The position numbers were made by a program, and so were the translations under genes. From a virus, in IMG/VR virus record IMGVR_UViG_3300044640_002616, positions 1 through 46,919 of that record: a stretch of 46,919 nt of DNA; one strand, given 5' to 3'. Shown piece by piece: positions 34,147-40,700 of the stretch (the stretch's first letter is position 1; every line of letters begins with the position of its first letter). The notes below the pieces were generated by a model. It did not search any database, had not been told where the DNA came from, and saw nothing but the letters and a program-made list of their open reading frames with translations.

Positions 34147-34428
34147 ATGTCAAAGTATAAATTACCAGTCAATTTCAAAGATTTGCATTATACTGAAAGA
34201 AAAGAGGTAATGCAACAATACATTGAAGAGCAAAAAGGAATTTGTTATTATTGCAAATGCAGTTTAAATGAACCAGCACCAATAGATAAAAAAGTGAATT
34301 GGTCGTTATTTCCTGAAAACTTTTTACAGTATTCAATTCATTTACAACACTGTCACAAAACAGGAATGACAGAAGGTGCTGTACACAACTACTGTAGTGC
34401 TGTATTGTGGCAATACGAAAATAGGTAG
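34147..34428 (+). CDS. HNH-type nuclease-like protein (Endo VII-like)
   Basis: The protein has C-Y-Y-C near residue 35, then H-L-Q-H-C-H-K-T-G-M-T-E-G-A-V-H and C-S-A-V-L-W-Q-Y. The pattern C..C, H..HxH..G...GAVH, C..VLWQY recalls a family of small HNH proteins related to T4 endonuclease VII. One zinc-side Asn/Asp (usually HDH) is Cys here, so activity is uncertain. It sits just before the cassette array. Confidence 0.6.
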   Translation: MSKYKLPVNFKDLHYTERKEVMQQYIEEQKGICYYCKCSLNEPAPIDKKVNWSLFPENFLQYSIHLQHCHKTGMTEGAVHNYCSAVLWQYENR

Positions 34429-34470
34429 AATATTCATTGCTCGGTAAGTTGTACTAAAGTTGATTAAAGA

Positions 34471-34530
34471 TACACGGTTTAGCAAGTAATTTGGCTGCCC
34501 TGCTTGCATAAAACCGATTGTTATGGGCAG
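34471..34530 (+). repeat. attC-like site 1 (left boundary)
   Basis: CGGTTTAGCAAG (34475-34486) and CTTGCATAAAACCG (34503-34516) form the inner arms; GTTATGGGC (34520-34528) is the right end. The left outer end is weak (ATACACGG), so this may be a boundary site such as a degenerate attI or attC. Confidence 0.6.
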
Positions 34531-34543
34531 GCAATTAGAGACT

Positions 34544-35044
34544 ATGAACATAATTTTTTTAGACATTGATGGTGTGTTAAATTGTCAAATATTCTACACC
34601 AACCGAAAGAAATCAAAAAGCATAATTGAACACCCACAAGACCAAATATGTACTGAAAGGGTTGAGTGGCTAAATCAGCTTTGCAAGGATGTAAATGCAA
34701 AGGTTGTTATTTCATCAACTTGGCGGCATAGCGGATTAGATTACTGCAAAGACGTTCTTAAAAAAGCTGGGGCGACATTTGAGATAATTGATAAAACTCC
34801 CGACCTAAGACACGCAGGTTGTTTAAGGGGCAATGAGATAAACCTTTGGATTGAGCAAAATAAAGAAATGCTTGGCGTGTGGCGTTCTGATTTCAATTCC
34901 TATGCAATTATTGATGATGATAGTGATATGCTTTACTGGCAGCGAAATAATTTGTTTTTAACCGATACTTATTCTGGTCTTACCCCGAATACTTGTTATC
35001 GCATAAAACGTCATTTTGAGCAATTAGGGTGTGTCCCTGTTTGA
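34544..35044 (+). CDS. cassette 1: HAD-like hydrolase
   Basis: I chose the ATG at 34544 (MNIIFLDIDGVLN). F-L-D-I-D-G-V-L-N is HAD motif I with the nucleophile Asp, V-I-S-S-T-W-R is motif II, and Y-A-I-I-D-D-D-S-D is the acidic motif IV. It resembles the HAD domain of RNA-repair ('Swiss army knife') proteins and is common in bacterial cassettes. The product (166 residues) is probably a phosphatase; its substrate is unknown. Confidence 0.75.
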   Translation: MNIIFLDIDGVLNCQIFYTNRKKSKSIIEHPQDQICTERVEWLNQLCKDVNAKVVISSTWRHSGLDYCKDVLKKAGATFEIIDKTPDLRHAGCLRGNEINLWIEQNKEMLGVWRSDFNSYAIIDDDSDMLYWQRNNLFLTDTYSGLTPNTCYRIKRHFEQLGCVPV

Positions 35045-35045
35045 T

Positions 35046-35181
35046 CATAACGTAAAAGTATTGTCGTTCGTTACGGCATTGAAAAACAAAAGTTCAATAA
35101 CAATTAAAAGCTAAATATATGCACAAAGTTGAAGTTACAACGTCAAGCCGTAATGGCGGCAATACAGTATTACCTGCTGCC
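35046..35181 (+). repeat. attC-like site 2
   Basis: The left end is CATAACG. Inner arms GTATTGTCGTTCGTTACGGC (35058-35077) and GCCGTAATGGCGGCAATAC (35147-35165) pair with a few mismatches. The right end is TATTACCTGCTGCC, matching the end of cassette 2 (GGTAGCAGGTAA) in reverse complement. The right arm lies within the start of cassette 2's gene. Confidence 0.75.
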
Positions 35182-35538
35182 TTGTCTGTCGAGCAGGGTA
35201 ATTGTCTAATTGCAGAGTTTATGGGGATGGAACGAACAGAAAAAGAGACAGGCGAACCAACATTTAAACAAGAACAAAATGCAGTTATATGGGCTTCACA
35301 GCTTATGTATAAAAATTCGTGGGATTGGCTAATGCCTGTTGTTGAAAAAATTGAAGATAATTTCAAGGCACACATTACTATCTACAACAAACAATGTTGG
35401 GTTGAATTTTATGGCATACACGATGACCCTTGTCAATTTCATAATAAAGATAAATCCACCATTGAAAACATTTGGTTATCCATTGTAAGTTTTATTGAGT
35501 GGCATAATCAGCAGGGTTTGTCCAAAGGTAGCAGGTAA
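35119..35538 (+). CDS. cassette 2: hypothetical protein (LIAEFMG family)
   Basis: The 139-residue protein contains C-L-I-A-E-F-M-G and S-W-D-W-L-M-P-V-V-E-K-I, shared with cassette 4's product. The two are paralogs of a small family seen in Bacteroidota. Residues 1-25 (T-T-S-S-R-N-G-G-N-T) are encoded by the right arm of attC-like site 2, so the natural N-terminus may be partly site-derived. The TAA stop falls in the core of the next site. Function unknown. Confidence 0.65.
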   Translation: MHKVEVTTSSRNGGNTVLPAALSVEQGNCLIAEFMGMERTEKETGEPTFKQEQNAVIWASQLMYKNSWDWLMPVVEKIEDNFKAHITIYNKQCWVEFYGIHDDPCQFHNKDKSTIENIWLSIVSFIEWHNQQGLSKGSR

Positions 35539-35637
35539 CGGTTCGGGTGTTTAATTGAAATACAAAATTTGATAACATGGAAAAAGTTGATTTGAAAAAC
35601 GAAAGTGAGCCGTTGAATAAACACCTTGTTACCTGCC
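35531..35637 (+). repeat. attC-like site 3
   Basis: The left end is GCAGGTAACGG and the right end GTTACCTGCC. Inner arms include GGTGTTTA (35546-35553) and TAAACACC (35618-35625). The right part is translated within cassette 3's frame. Confidence 0.8.
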
Positions 35638-35786
35638 GTTGCATGGTATGTGGCGAAGAATTTAAAGGCGAAGAACCTAAAATGTGTTGTAGTGGTAGAG
35701 ATTGTGGATGTATGGGAGTGCCAATAGACCCCATTATTTGTTCAGAAGAATGTTACAATAAGTTGCCTTTTCGCAATGGCAGGTAA
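35577..35786 (+). CDS. cassette 3: small zinc-binding protein
   Basis: The 69-residue frame has C-R-C-M-V-C-G-E-E-F, M-C-C-S-G-R-D-C-G-C-M-G and I-C-S-E-E-C, enough Cys for one or two zinc sites. The first Cys of the CxxC pair lies before Met23, so translation must start upstream, inside attC-like site 3. The stop TAA is the TAAC core of site 4. Function unknown. Confidence 0.65.
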   Translation: MEKVDLKNESEPLNKHLVTCRCMVCGEEFKGEEPKMCCSGRDCGCMGVPIDPIICSEECYNKLPFRNGR

Positions 35787-35919
35787 CGGTTCTGGGCTTT
35801 GTGCAGGGCGTAATTTATAGGTGTCAGCCCAGCCTTTGCACTTAGCTAAATTGAAAAACTAAAGTTGAATTATATAACCGTCCGCAAGCCTTGCACAAAA
35901 CTTTTTGTTGCCTGCTGCT
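35773..35919 (+). repeat. attC-like site 4
   Basis: The left end is GCAATGGCAGGTAACGG and the inner left arm GGGCTTTGTGCAGG (35794-35807). The right side is CCTTGCACAAAAC (35889-35901) then GTTGCCTGCTGC (35908-35919). The cassette 3 start GTTACCTGCCGTTGC matches this site's left end at 14 of 15 positions in reverse complement. Confidence 0.85.
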
Positions 35920-35959
35920 TGAAGTCATTTTGACTTAGGACACAAAACAAAAAAAATAC

Positions 35960-36322
35960 ATGTCTGAACAAGAAATTTTAGAAGCAAACAAACTGATTGC
36001 TGAATTTATGGGAGCAATTGTACTTAAAGAGCCTATTGGACATGCTCAAAGAAACATTCAATTTTTATACGAGGTAGAAGGTATTTTTTTACATAGGGAT
36101 TATGATTTAAAATATCATATATCATGGGATTGGTTAATTCCAGCATGTGCAAAATTCGATTCAATTTTTTTTGGCGAAGACCGTACAGATATGCAACAAG
36201 AGTACATTGAACTATCTGACGAACTTGACTTTAAGGCTACATCTTATGAATTAATACCATTATTTGAACAGTTAGTTAATTGCATTAAATGGTATAATTC
36301 GCAGCTTGTGTCCGACAAGTAG
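35960..36322 (+). CDS. cassette 4: hypothetical protein (LIAEFMG family)
   Basis: This 120-residue protein shares N-K-L-I-A-E-F-M-G, S-W-D-W-L-I-P and C-I-K-W-Y-N with cassette 2's product. The two genes are paralogs placed in separate cassettes. It is soluble and acidic. The function is unknown. Confidence 0.7.
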   Translation: MSEQEILEANKLIAEFMGAIVLKEPIGHAQRNIQFLYEVEGIFLHRDYDLKYHISWDWLIPACAKFDSIFFGEDRTDMQQEYIELSDELDFKATSYELIPLFEQLVNCIKWYNSQLVSDK

Positions 36323-36397
36323 CAGGCAACGTTTGCGGCTTTATGCTGTTGGCACTTAGGTATTTTAAAACAGCATAAAACCGATGTTGTAGGTAGT
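36321..36397 (+). repeat. attC-like site 5
   Basis: This is the clearest site. CGGCTTTATGCTG (36336-36348) pairs with CAGCATAAAACCG (36371-36383). Outer ends are AGCAGGCAACG and GTTGTAGGTAGTG. The cassette 4 start GTTGCCTGCTGC matches the left end GTAGCAGGCAAC at 11 of 12 positions. Confidence 0.9.
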
Positions 36398-36402
36398 GCA
36401 TT

Positions 36403-36801
36403 TTGTTAAAAATAAAAACTTCTGGGTGGAGTTATAAAACCCAATTAAATATTATGCGACACGTACAAAAAGCATTAGTTAAGTTAGTTGCAAGTGAAAT
36501 TAAAAATCCAGCAATAAGTGATGAATTTATTGCAATAGAAAATGTAGAATATGTAAAAGGGGTTGCCCCAATTGTAAAGTTTACAATTCAAAGCGACCCA
36601 ATTGGTGAAGTTGGTGTAAATGGCTGTCAAGCATTAGATATGTTAAAGTATGTTAAGTGTTTATTTGAAAGCCTTAACGATTCGTTCCCTTGCTTTGAAA
36701 ATGATAAAACAATTTCTCATATACAAGAAGCTATTGAATGGCAAAATGCAAGAACAAAAGACCGTCTTGCAAGAAAAGTAGAAGGTGCAAACAAGGCTTA
36801 A
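36403..36801 (+). CDS. cassette 5: Acb2/Tad1-hairpin-like protein
   Basis: The 132-residue frame begins with TTG (36403) or ATG (36454). G-V-N-G-C-Q at residues 73-78, then I-Q-E-A-I-E-W-Q-N-A-R-T-K-D-R and a terminal R-K-V-E-G-A-N-K match a phage/bacterial family I know for NGVNGCQ...EEALxWQxxRTxDR...VEGTN. That family resembles Acb2/Tad1 cyclic-nucleotide sponges that block CBASS and Thoeris signalling. The link is from pattern memory only. Confidence 0.5.
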   Translation: MLKIKTSGWSYKTQLNIMRHVQKALVKLVASEIKNPAISDEFIAIENVEYVKGVAPIVKFTIQSDPIGEVGVNGCQALDMLKYVKCLFESLNDSFPCFENDKTISHIQEAIEWQNARTKDRLARKVEGANKA

Positions 36802-36841
36802 ATTGTCAGGCTGTGGCGGCATTCTTAGGGTGTCGCTGCAT

Positions 36842-36980
36842 TGCCTACAACGTCAAAGCATAGGCGATTGTGGCGGAATTTGAAAAACGTCAGCCTAGCC
36901 TTTAGATGCAGCCAAATAGCGATTTGCAGTTGAATTACTTAATCAGTCCGCCGACATATTGCCTATGCAATGTTAGCGGT
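36842..36980 (+). repeat. attC-like site 6
   Basis: The left end is TGCCTACAACG. Inner arms GCATAGGCGATTGTGGCGGA (36858-36877) and TCCGCCGACATATTGCCTAT (36947-36966) pair well. The right end is GTTAGCGG (36972-36979). Confidence 0.85.
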
Positions 36981-37004
36981 TCGTTACTTCTAAATGAGAA
37001 CAAA

Positions 37005-37226
37005 ATGACAGATAAACAATGGCAATCAGTTATCAATAAATGCAGAAAAGCAGGTAACGAACATCTTAGGCTGTTAAAAATAGCAGAAAATGAATACATA
37101 AAAAGGTATGGACATAACCCATCCGAAGTTGATGATGATTGGTGGATTGACACCTTGCATTATTGTAAAGGTAATACCGACTTGGAAAAGATTAAGCAGT
37201 CTGCGGAGTTACGCAATGACCGCTAA
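37005..37226 (+). CDS. cassette 6: small hypothetical protein, 73 aa
   Basis: I start at ATG 37005 (MTDKQWQSVINKCRKAG). An in-frame ATG at 36906 lies within site 6 and is less likely. The C-terminal half has E-Y-I-K-R-Y-G-H-N-P and D-D-D-W-W-I-D, a charged helical pattern frequent in small cassette proteins. The TAA stop lies in the next site's core. Confidence 0.65.
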   Translation: MTDKQWQSVINKCRKAGNEHLRLLKIAENEYIKRYGHNPSEVDDDWWIDTLHYCKGNTDLEKIKQSAELRNDR

Positions 37227-37421
37227 CGAACAGGGCTTGGCTGTTGTAGCTGGAATAGTGAACGTCAAGTTGGGATATAAAGATTAATTATTAACCAAAA
37301 GCTGAACTACATACAAAAGATGGATAGCGTTACGTCAGATGGATTTGAAGCACAATAACGATATACTGTTGAAGTGAATTATGTCGGGCAGCTATAACGC
37401 CAAACCTTTTGTTGTAGGCAG
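37219..37421 (+). repeat. attC-like site 7
   Basis: The left end is ACCGCTAACG, complementary to the cassette 6 start GTTAGCGG. Inner arms GGGCTTGGCTGTTGTAGCTG (37233-37252) and CAGCTATAACGCCAAACC (37389-37406) pair imperfectly. The right end is GTTGTAGGCAG. With 203 nt it is the longest site. Confidence 0.75.
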
Positions 37422-37438
37422 TTAAAATTTGTCAAATT

Positions 37439-37642
37439 ATGACACAAAAAACAGAATTATTTAAAAGAGATTTAGAAGCATTATTAAAAAAGTATAATGC
37501 AACAATGGAAATTAAAGAGCCTGAAAGTTATATTGAAAGCCATAAAATAAGTGTGTTTTTTGATAGCGTTTGGGATAACAATGCAAATGAATGTATGGAG
37601 GAAAGCCAAACGTTAATATTAGGTAGTTGCGTCATTCCTTAA
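37439..37642 (+). CDS. cassette 7: small hypothetical protein, 67 aa
   Basis: The acidic protein has F-K-R-D-L-E-A-L-L-K-K-Y-N-A, a helix seen in many small phage proteins, and a beta stretch I-S-V-F-F-D-S-V. The gene ends directly before site 8. Function unknown. Confidence 0.65.
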   Translation: MTQKTELFKRDLEALLKKYNATMEIKEPESYIESHKISVFFDSVWDNNANECMEESQTLILGSCVIP

Positions 37643-37781
37643 TTGCCTACAACGAACAGGGCTTTGTGCCGTTTTGGAATTTGAAATTCGTCAGCTTGTA
37701 CAAAAGCTGAAAAAAGGTACAAAAGTTGAAACACAGCATCCGTCAAGCCACAGTAACGGCAATACTTTTGTTGTAGGCAGT
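37643..37781 (+). repeat. attC-like site 8
   Basis: The left end is TTGCCTACAACG and the right end GTTGTAGGCAG. Inner arms include TTTGTGCCGTTTTGG (37662-37676) and AGTAACGGCAATAC (37752-37765). Cassette 7 start and end match at 12 of 13 positions. Confidence 0.85.
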
Positions 37782-37919
37782 GTTTACTGTCTATTTGGAA
37801 AGCATAAGTGGGGCGGTGATGATTTTAATACTTGTATAAATTGTCAAAAGAAAGCAATTGGATTACCTAAATATGAAAACCCACCACCGCCACCTGCAAT
37901 TAATAAACAGGTATATTGA
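37674..37919 (+). CDS. cassette 8: small zinc-ribbon-like protein
   Basis: The frame has only a TTG near its start (37674) inside site 8. The part after the site reads V-Y-C-L-F-G-K-H-K-W...C-I-N-C-Q-K-K, a short zinc-ribbon pattern, and ends in a proline-rich tail. No ATG lies in the mature part, so the true start is uncertain, and the gene may be degenerate or started within the site. Confidence 0.45.
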   Translation: MEFEIRQLVQKLKKGTKVETQHPSSHSNGNTFVVGSVYCLFGKHKWGGDDFNTCINCQKKAIGLPKYENPPPPPAINKQVY

Positions 37920-37983
37920 TTATTATACTTTGCTTGTACCATTTCATACCAAAGTCTATTTCTCATAAGGTGATTTTTTTAAC

Positions 37984-38142
37984 ATTGCCTACAACGAGCA
38001 GGTATTGCCGTTGCTGTGGGAATAGCGTTCCGTCAGCCGATTAGCGAATTAATAAAAGTACAATAATGAACAAAAAGCAAATTGCGGATTCGTCCGCCCC
38101 AACTGTTTTATACCGTGTCTTACCGCTCGTTTTTGTTCTTGT
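37984..38142 (+). repeat. attC-like site 9 (right boundary)
   Basis: The left end TTGCCTACAACG matches the start of cassette 8 (GTTGTAGGCAGTG). The inner arms are weaker (GCAGGTATTGCCGTTG against CCAACTGTTTTATACCG). The right side ends near GTTCTTGTC (38135-38143) with no further cassette, so this is the array's edge. Confidence 0.65.
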
Positions 38143-38236
38143 CTAAAAATAATTAGAAATATTTTGAAAATAATTACAAAAATATTTGGTAAATAGAAAA
38201 ATACGTTGTATATTTACATCTCTAAAAACTAAAAAA

Positions 38237-38479
38237 ATGGAAAACTTATTAATCGTATTAAGAGGAATATCAGCAGGATATAAAACAATATTTCAAAATG
38301 AAGCTGGTAGTTATGTATCAAAACAGGTTGATAATTTTCAGACACACACCTTACATGAAGGCTGTGAAGAATTTGATATTGAAAGTAGGTTAAAGTATGA
38401 ACTTTATGGTGAATATCCCTTGAGTTTATCTAACGAGTTAGATTATAATAAAAATGTTAAACCTGCTTTTAAGTTTTAA
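38237..38479 (+). CDS. small hypothetical protein, 80 aa
   Basis: I start at ATG 38237 (MENLLIVLRGISAGYK). It is soluble, with L-H-E-G-C-E-E-F-D-I near the middle. It starts about 95 nt after the array's right edge and begins a run of three small genes with TAAATG junctions, so they form an operon. The product may pair with the next two in one function; none is recognised. Confidence 0.6.
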   Translation: MENLLIVLRGISAGYKTIFQNEAGSYVSKQVDNFQTHTLHEGCEEFDIESRLKYELYGEYPLSLSNELDYNKNVKPAFKF

Positions 38480-38653
38480 ATGAACCGCCAAAATATAATA
38501 GTAGTAATTGCCCCGACTTTAGAAGTTTGGGGCAATTTTAAAAAGTTGTGCGAGGCTAAAGGCTTTGATATTTTGCCTTATCATTCTTTAAAATCGAAGC
38601 CTTTCCCTATTATTCACAACGACTGGGTAATTCACAAAGTGCCGTTTCTTTAA
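38480..38653 (+). CDS. small hypothetical protein, 57 aa
   Basis: The frame (MNRQNIIVVIAPTLEVWGNF) follows directly on the TAA of the previous gene and ends directly before the next ATG. A beta strand followed by W-G-N-F-K-K-L looks like a real small alpha/beta protein. Function unknown. Confidence 0.6.
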   Translation: MNRQNIIVVIAPTLEVWGNFKKLCEAKGFDILPYHSLKSKPFPIIHNDWVIHKVPFL

Positions 38654-38854
38654 ATGGGCGATGATGAAGTTAAAAAGCAAGTTGGGTTTGTGCCAAAAGG
38701 CAAAACGCAACCATACTTTAAAATCAAAGGCAAATTAGTAAGCAGAAATCAGTTATTTGATAACCGATATTGCATTAAAATCTTACCTAAGAATAGGGTC
38801 AATAACAATGACCTTATTCTTAAATTGTTTGATGAAGTGTTTAAAGGAATTTAG
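38654..38854 (+). CDS. small hypothetical protein, 66 aa
   Basis: This basic protein (K-G-K-T-Q-P-Y-F-K-I-K-G-K) starts next to the previous stop and is the last plus-strand gene before the convergent minus-strand module. Function unknown. Confidence 0.6.
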   Translation: MGDDEVKKQVGFVPKGKTQPYFKIKGKLVSRNQLFDNRYCIKILPKNRVNNNDLILKLFDEVFKGI

Positions 38855-38858
38855 GTAC

Positions 38859-38886
38859 GCCACTTTGATTTTTTTAATACAGTGGC
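38859..38886. terminator. weak hairpin between convergent genes
   Basis: GCCACT (38859-38864) can pair with AGTGGC (38881-38886), with a T-run in the loop. It lies exactly between the ends of convergent genes. The stem is short, so this is tentative. Confidence 0.3.
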
Positions 38887-39138
38887 TTACCATTTACCTG
38901 CAGGACAACCTTCGTCAGGGCTATTCGTTTTAGCTGCTAAGGGACAAGTACAAAGTCTACATTTATAAATTGAACCCTCTTTGTTTACAGCTTGGATAAG
39001 CTTTTGACCTGCAGTAGTCAGTTGTACTTTATCTGGGCAAGTGTCACATATATTAAGTCTAAGTTGCATTAAACTTTTCACTTCTTCTGTACCGTTTATA
39101 AAGTTATACCAGCCTTTCGCAATACTGATTAGTTGCAT
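38887..39138 (-). CDS. small cysteine-rich zinc-binding protein
   Basis: The 83-residue protein has C-D-T-C-P near 32-36, Y-K-C-R-L-C-T-C-P-L near 58-67 and C-P-A-G-K-W at the end. Such a cysteine spacing is typical of a small zinc-ribbon family found in Bacteroidota phages. Its start overlaps the gene at 39104-39298 by 35 nt. The function is unknown. Confidence 0.7.
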   Translation of the reverse strand: MQLISIAKGWYNFINGTEEVKSLMQLRLNICDTCPDKVQLTTAGQKLIQAVNKEGSIYKCRLCTCPLAAKTNSPDEGCPAGKW

Positions 39139-39298
39139 AAAAATGTGAATCTATACTGTAAATATCGTACCAATATCCGTTATCTACAATTTTAAATTTA
39201 ACCCATTTACAACGTCTAGCTTTTTTCATCTTCGTTTTATCCCATCCTGTTTTTTGCATGACTTCAGTAGCTTTTACCCATAGTTCTTTCTTATTCAT
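39104..39298 (-). CDS. small hypothetical protein, 64 aa
   Basis: The ATG complementary to 39296-39298 (MNKKELWVKATEVMQKTGWD) is chosen. A longer frame back to 39385 would overlap the integrase gene. The product is basic, with K-M-K-K-A-R-R-C-K-W-V-K-F and a beta tail. It resembles short DNA-binding phage proteins but no family is certain. It lies 49 nt after the integrase. Confidence 0.6.
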   Translation of the reverse strand: MNKKELWVKATEVMQKTGWDKTKMKKARRCKWVKFKIVDNGYWYDIYSIDSHFYATNQYCERLV

Positions 39299-39347
39299 GC
39301 TGCAACATACTTTACGTCTACCTTGCTTAATTCGCAGCGTATTCACA

Positions 39348-40496
39348 TTATAATCCCTTCCAGCTATTGATGATTTCAGTATCAATTTTATGTTGAGTTA
39401 CTGAGTAATAATTCTCTACACAAGTCTTTATAGTAATGCCCATGAGCTTGGCACAAGTTTCAGATGAGATGCCTCTGTCAGCACACATGGTAATGGCGAA
39501 CGTGTGTCTTCCAGTGTGACTGGTAATGCGTTTGTCCCATTTAAAATGTTTATTCACGTTTTTTAAATGTCTATTGATGACAGGCTCTGCAAGTGTAAGC
39601 GGATATAGTTCTGTAAGTGCAATAATCTGTTTTAAGCTTTGTGTCAAAGGTATGAATACCCACTCATTATTCTTATGAGCTTGTATCTTAACTTTAGTTT
39701 CATCCACATGAGCTTTAGAGTTGAATTTATACCAATCACTAATTCTAAGTCCGGTGTAACAACCCAATAGTAAGTATACAGCTACTACCTTATCATTACC
39801 TTTTAAGTCATTGAGTTTATTGAAAATTGTTTGTACTTGCTCCAAACTAAGGTAGTCTTTTACAGGTGTCTTATACACAGGATTCTCATAGACTTTAAAT
39901 GGGTAATTGGTGATTAATCCACGTTTGATAGCTGCATTGAAAATAGACTTTAGAGTTTTGAAGAGAGCATGAATGTAATTGTTGTTTACAGTTTTTCTCA
40001 GGTGTGTTTCATAAGCGTATAGAAATTCAGCTGTAATATCCTCGAAGTTTAAATCTTTATTACCGTAGAATAGCTCAAGTCGGAGTAGATGTTTAGTGTA
40101 ATTAACCAATGTACCTGGTGTTCGCTTATGTTCAACTTCTTTACTGAATTTTGTAGTAAATTCAAAAATATTGGTTTTCTTCTCGACTACCACAATTTGT
40201 TTCAGACTGTTCTTTAAATCTTTAGCGGAAAATACTTTTTTCTGAAAGTTAAGCATGTTAGCAACGACAGCTACTTGGTTTTTTCTAAAACTTAAATCTT
40301 CATTGATAGTTTTCTTGAGCTTGTGTAAGATCACTTCTTCCTTGCTGGCATCCCATTGACTTTCTTTTATTTTATACCCAGTGCTTTTATATGCAGCTTT
40401 ACCTTCAACTATAAATTGAAAGTAAATAGGAAATTGTCCCTTAGTATTCGGGCCACTATACTTCCAAAGAATAAAATGAGCTGAGTAATCAACCAT
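39348..40496 (-). CDS. int: tyrosine recombinase / phage integrase (Bacteroidota type)
   Basis: The 382-residue integrase has an N-terminal arm-DNA-binding domain (residues 1-90), a SAM-like core-binding domain (about 105-200) and a catalytic domain. Catalytic residues are R251 (T-G-L-R-I-S-D), H327 and R330 (H-T-G-R-H-T-F), and Tyr363 or Tyr364 in E-N-Y-Y-S-V. The usual second His (G-H) is replaced (M-G-I). The arm domain separates it from integron IntI proteins. Direct repeats and a tRNA-like core lie right at its start (40497-40720). It would insert the phage into a host tRNA gene. Confidence 0.92.
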   Translation of the reverse strand: MVDYSAHFILWKYSGPNTKGQFPIYFQFIVEGKAAYKSTGYKIKESQWDASKEEVILHKLKKTINEDLSFRKNQVAVVANMLNFQKKVFSAKDLKNSLKQIVVVEKKTNIFEFTTKFSKEVEHKRTPGTLVNYTKHLLRLELFYGNKDLNFEDITAEFLYAYETHLRKTVNNNYIHALFKTLKSIFNAAIKRGLITNYPFKVYENPVYKTPVKDYLSLEQVQTIFNKLNDLKGNDKVVAVYLLLGCYTGLRISDWYKFNSKAHVDETKVKIQAHKNNEWVFIPLTQSLKQIIALTELYPLTLAEPVINRHLKNVNKHFKWDKRITSHTGRHTFAITMCADRGISSETCAKLMGITIKTCVENYYSVTQHKIDTEIINSWKGL

Positions 40497-40516
40497 ACTA
40501 AAGTATTACTAAAGTA
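40497..40516. repeat. integrase arm-type repeats, left pair
   Basis: Two copies of ACTAAAGTA lie at 40497-40505 and 40508-40516, spaced 11 bp, one helical turn. They match a second pair at 40701-40720 on the other side of the tRNA-like core. Confidence 0.65.
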
Positions 40517-40567
40517 AATGTAAACTTAAATCTACCTGTTTGTCTCTCGTTGTACCTACTTGACACT

Positions 40568-40597
40568 AAAAATGCATTGATAGTCAATGCATTTTTT
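40568..40597. terminator. bidirectional terminator in the attP region
   Basis: AAAAATGCATTGA (40568-40580) pairs perfectly with TCAATGCATTTTT around TAG, with T on one side and A on the other, so it works on both strands. It separates the integrase from the lysis genes, which are transcribed toward it. Confidence 0.85.
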
Positions 40598-40624
40598 AAT
40601 TTAGCTGTAAAGTAGCCATCTATT

Positions 40625-40648
40625 GAGAGGTCCCGAGCGGATTCAAAC
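40625..40648. other. attP core candidate derived from a tRNA 3' end
   Basis: Read on the minus strand, this 24-nt segment is the T-loop and 3' acceptor half of a tRNA: GTTTGAATCCGCTC followed by GGGACC. On the plus strand it starts GAGAGGTCCCGAGCGG. Only the 3' part is present, without a full tRNA. It lies in the gap of 205 nt between integrase and endolysin. This is the usual arrangement of an attP that matches the 3' end of a host tRNA gene. Confidence 0.8.
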
Positions 40649-40700
40649 TATCTACATATTAGGCTGATTACTACTCATTTAAACTGTATGATTTTTTAAC

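Larger units (their letters stand above)
34471..38142 (+). mobile_element. integron-like gene cassette array, no IntI in view
   Basis: Eight single-gene segments of about 250-600 bp lie head to tail, all on the plus strand, separated by nine imperfect inverted repeats whose inner arms differ. Outer ends are conserved: left ends carry (T/C)AACG, right ends GTT followed by a purine. Each cassette's start (from GTT) is the reverse complement of its own end, as expected if one attC is split when a circular cassette inserts. For example, cassette 8 begins GTTGTAGGCAGTGTT and ends AACATTGCCTACAAC. No integron integrase gene is in the window; the nearby tyrosine recombinase is of another type. The composition and gene spacing differ from the phage backbone. 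Confidence 0.82.

Noticed and set aside
34471-38142. CRISPR array
   Set aside because: Repeats are long, variable inverted repeats separated by genes of different lengths, without uniform short repeats and spacers.
38162-38190. Bacteroidota-type promoter (TTTG and TATTTG boxes) before the gene at 38237
   Set aside because: The -7 box lacks two positions of TAnnTTTG and the spacing is too short.
39348-40496. Integrase as an integron integrase for the cassette array
   Set aside because: It has the N-terminal arm-binding domain of Bacteroidota phage/conjugative integrases and lies next to an attP-like site with arm repeats, which fits phage integration, not attC recombination.
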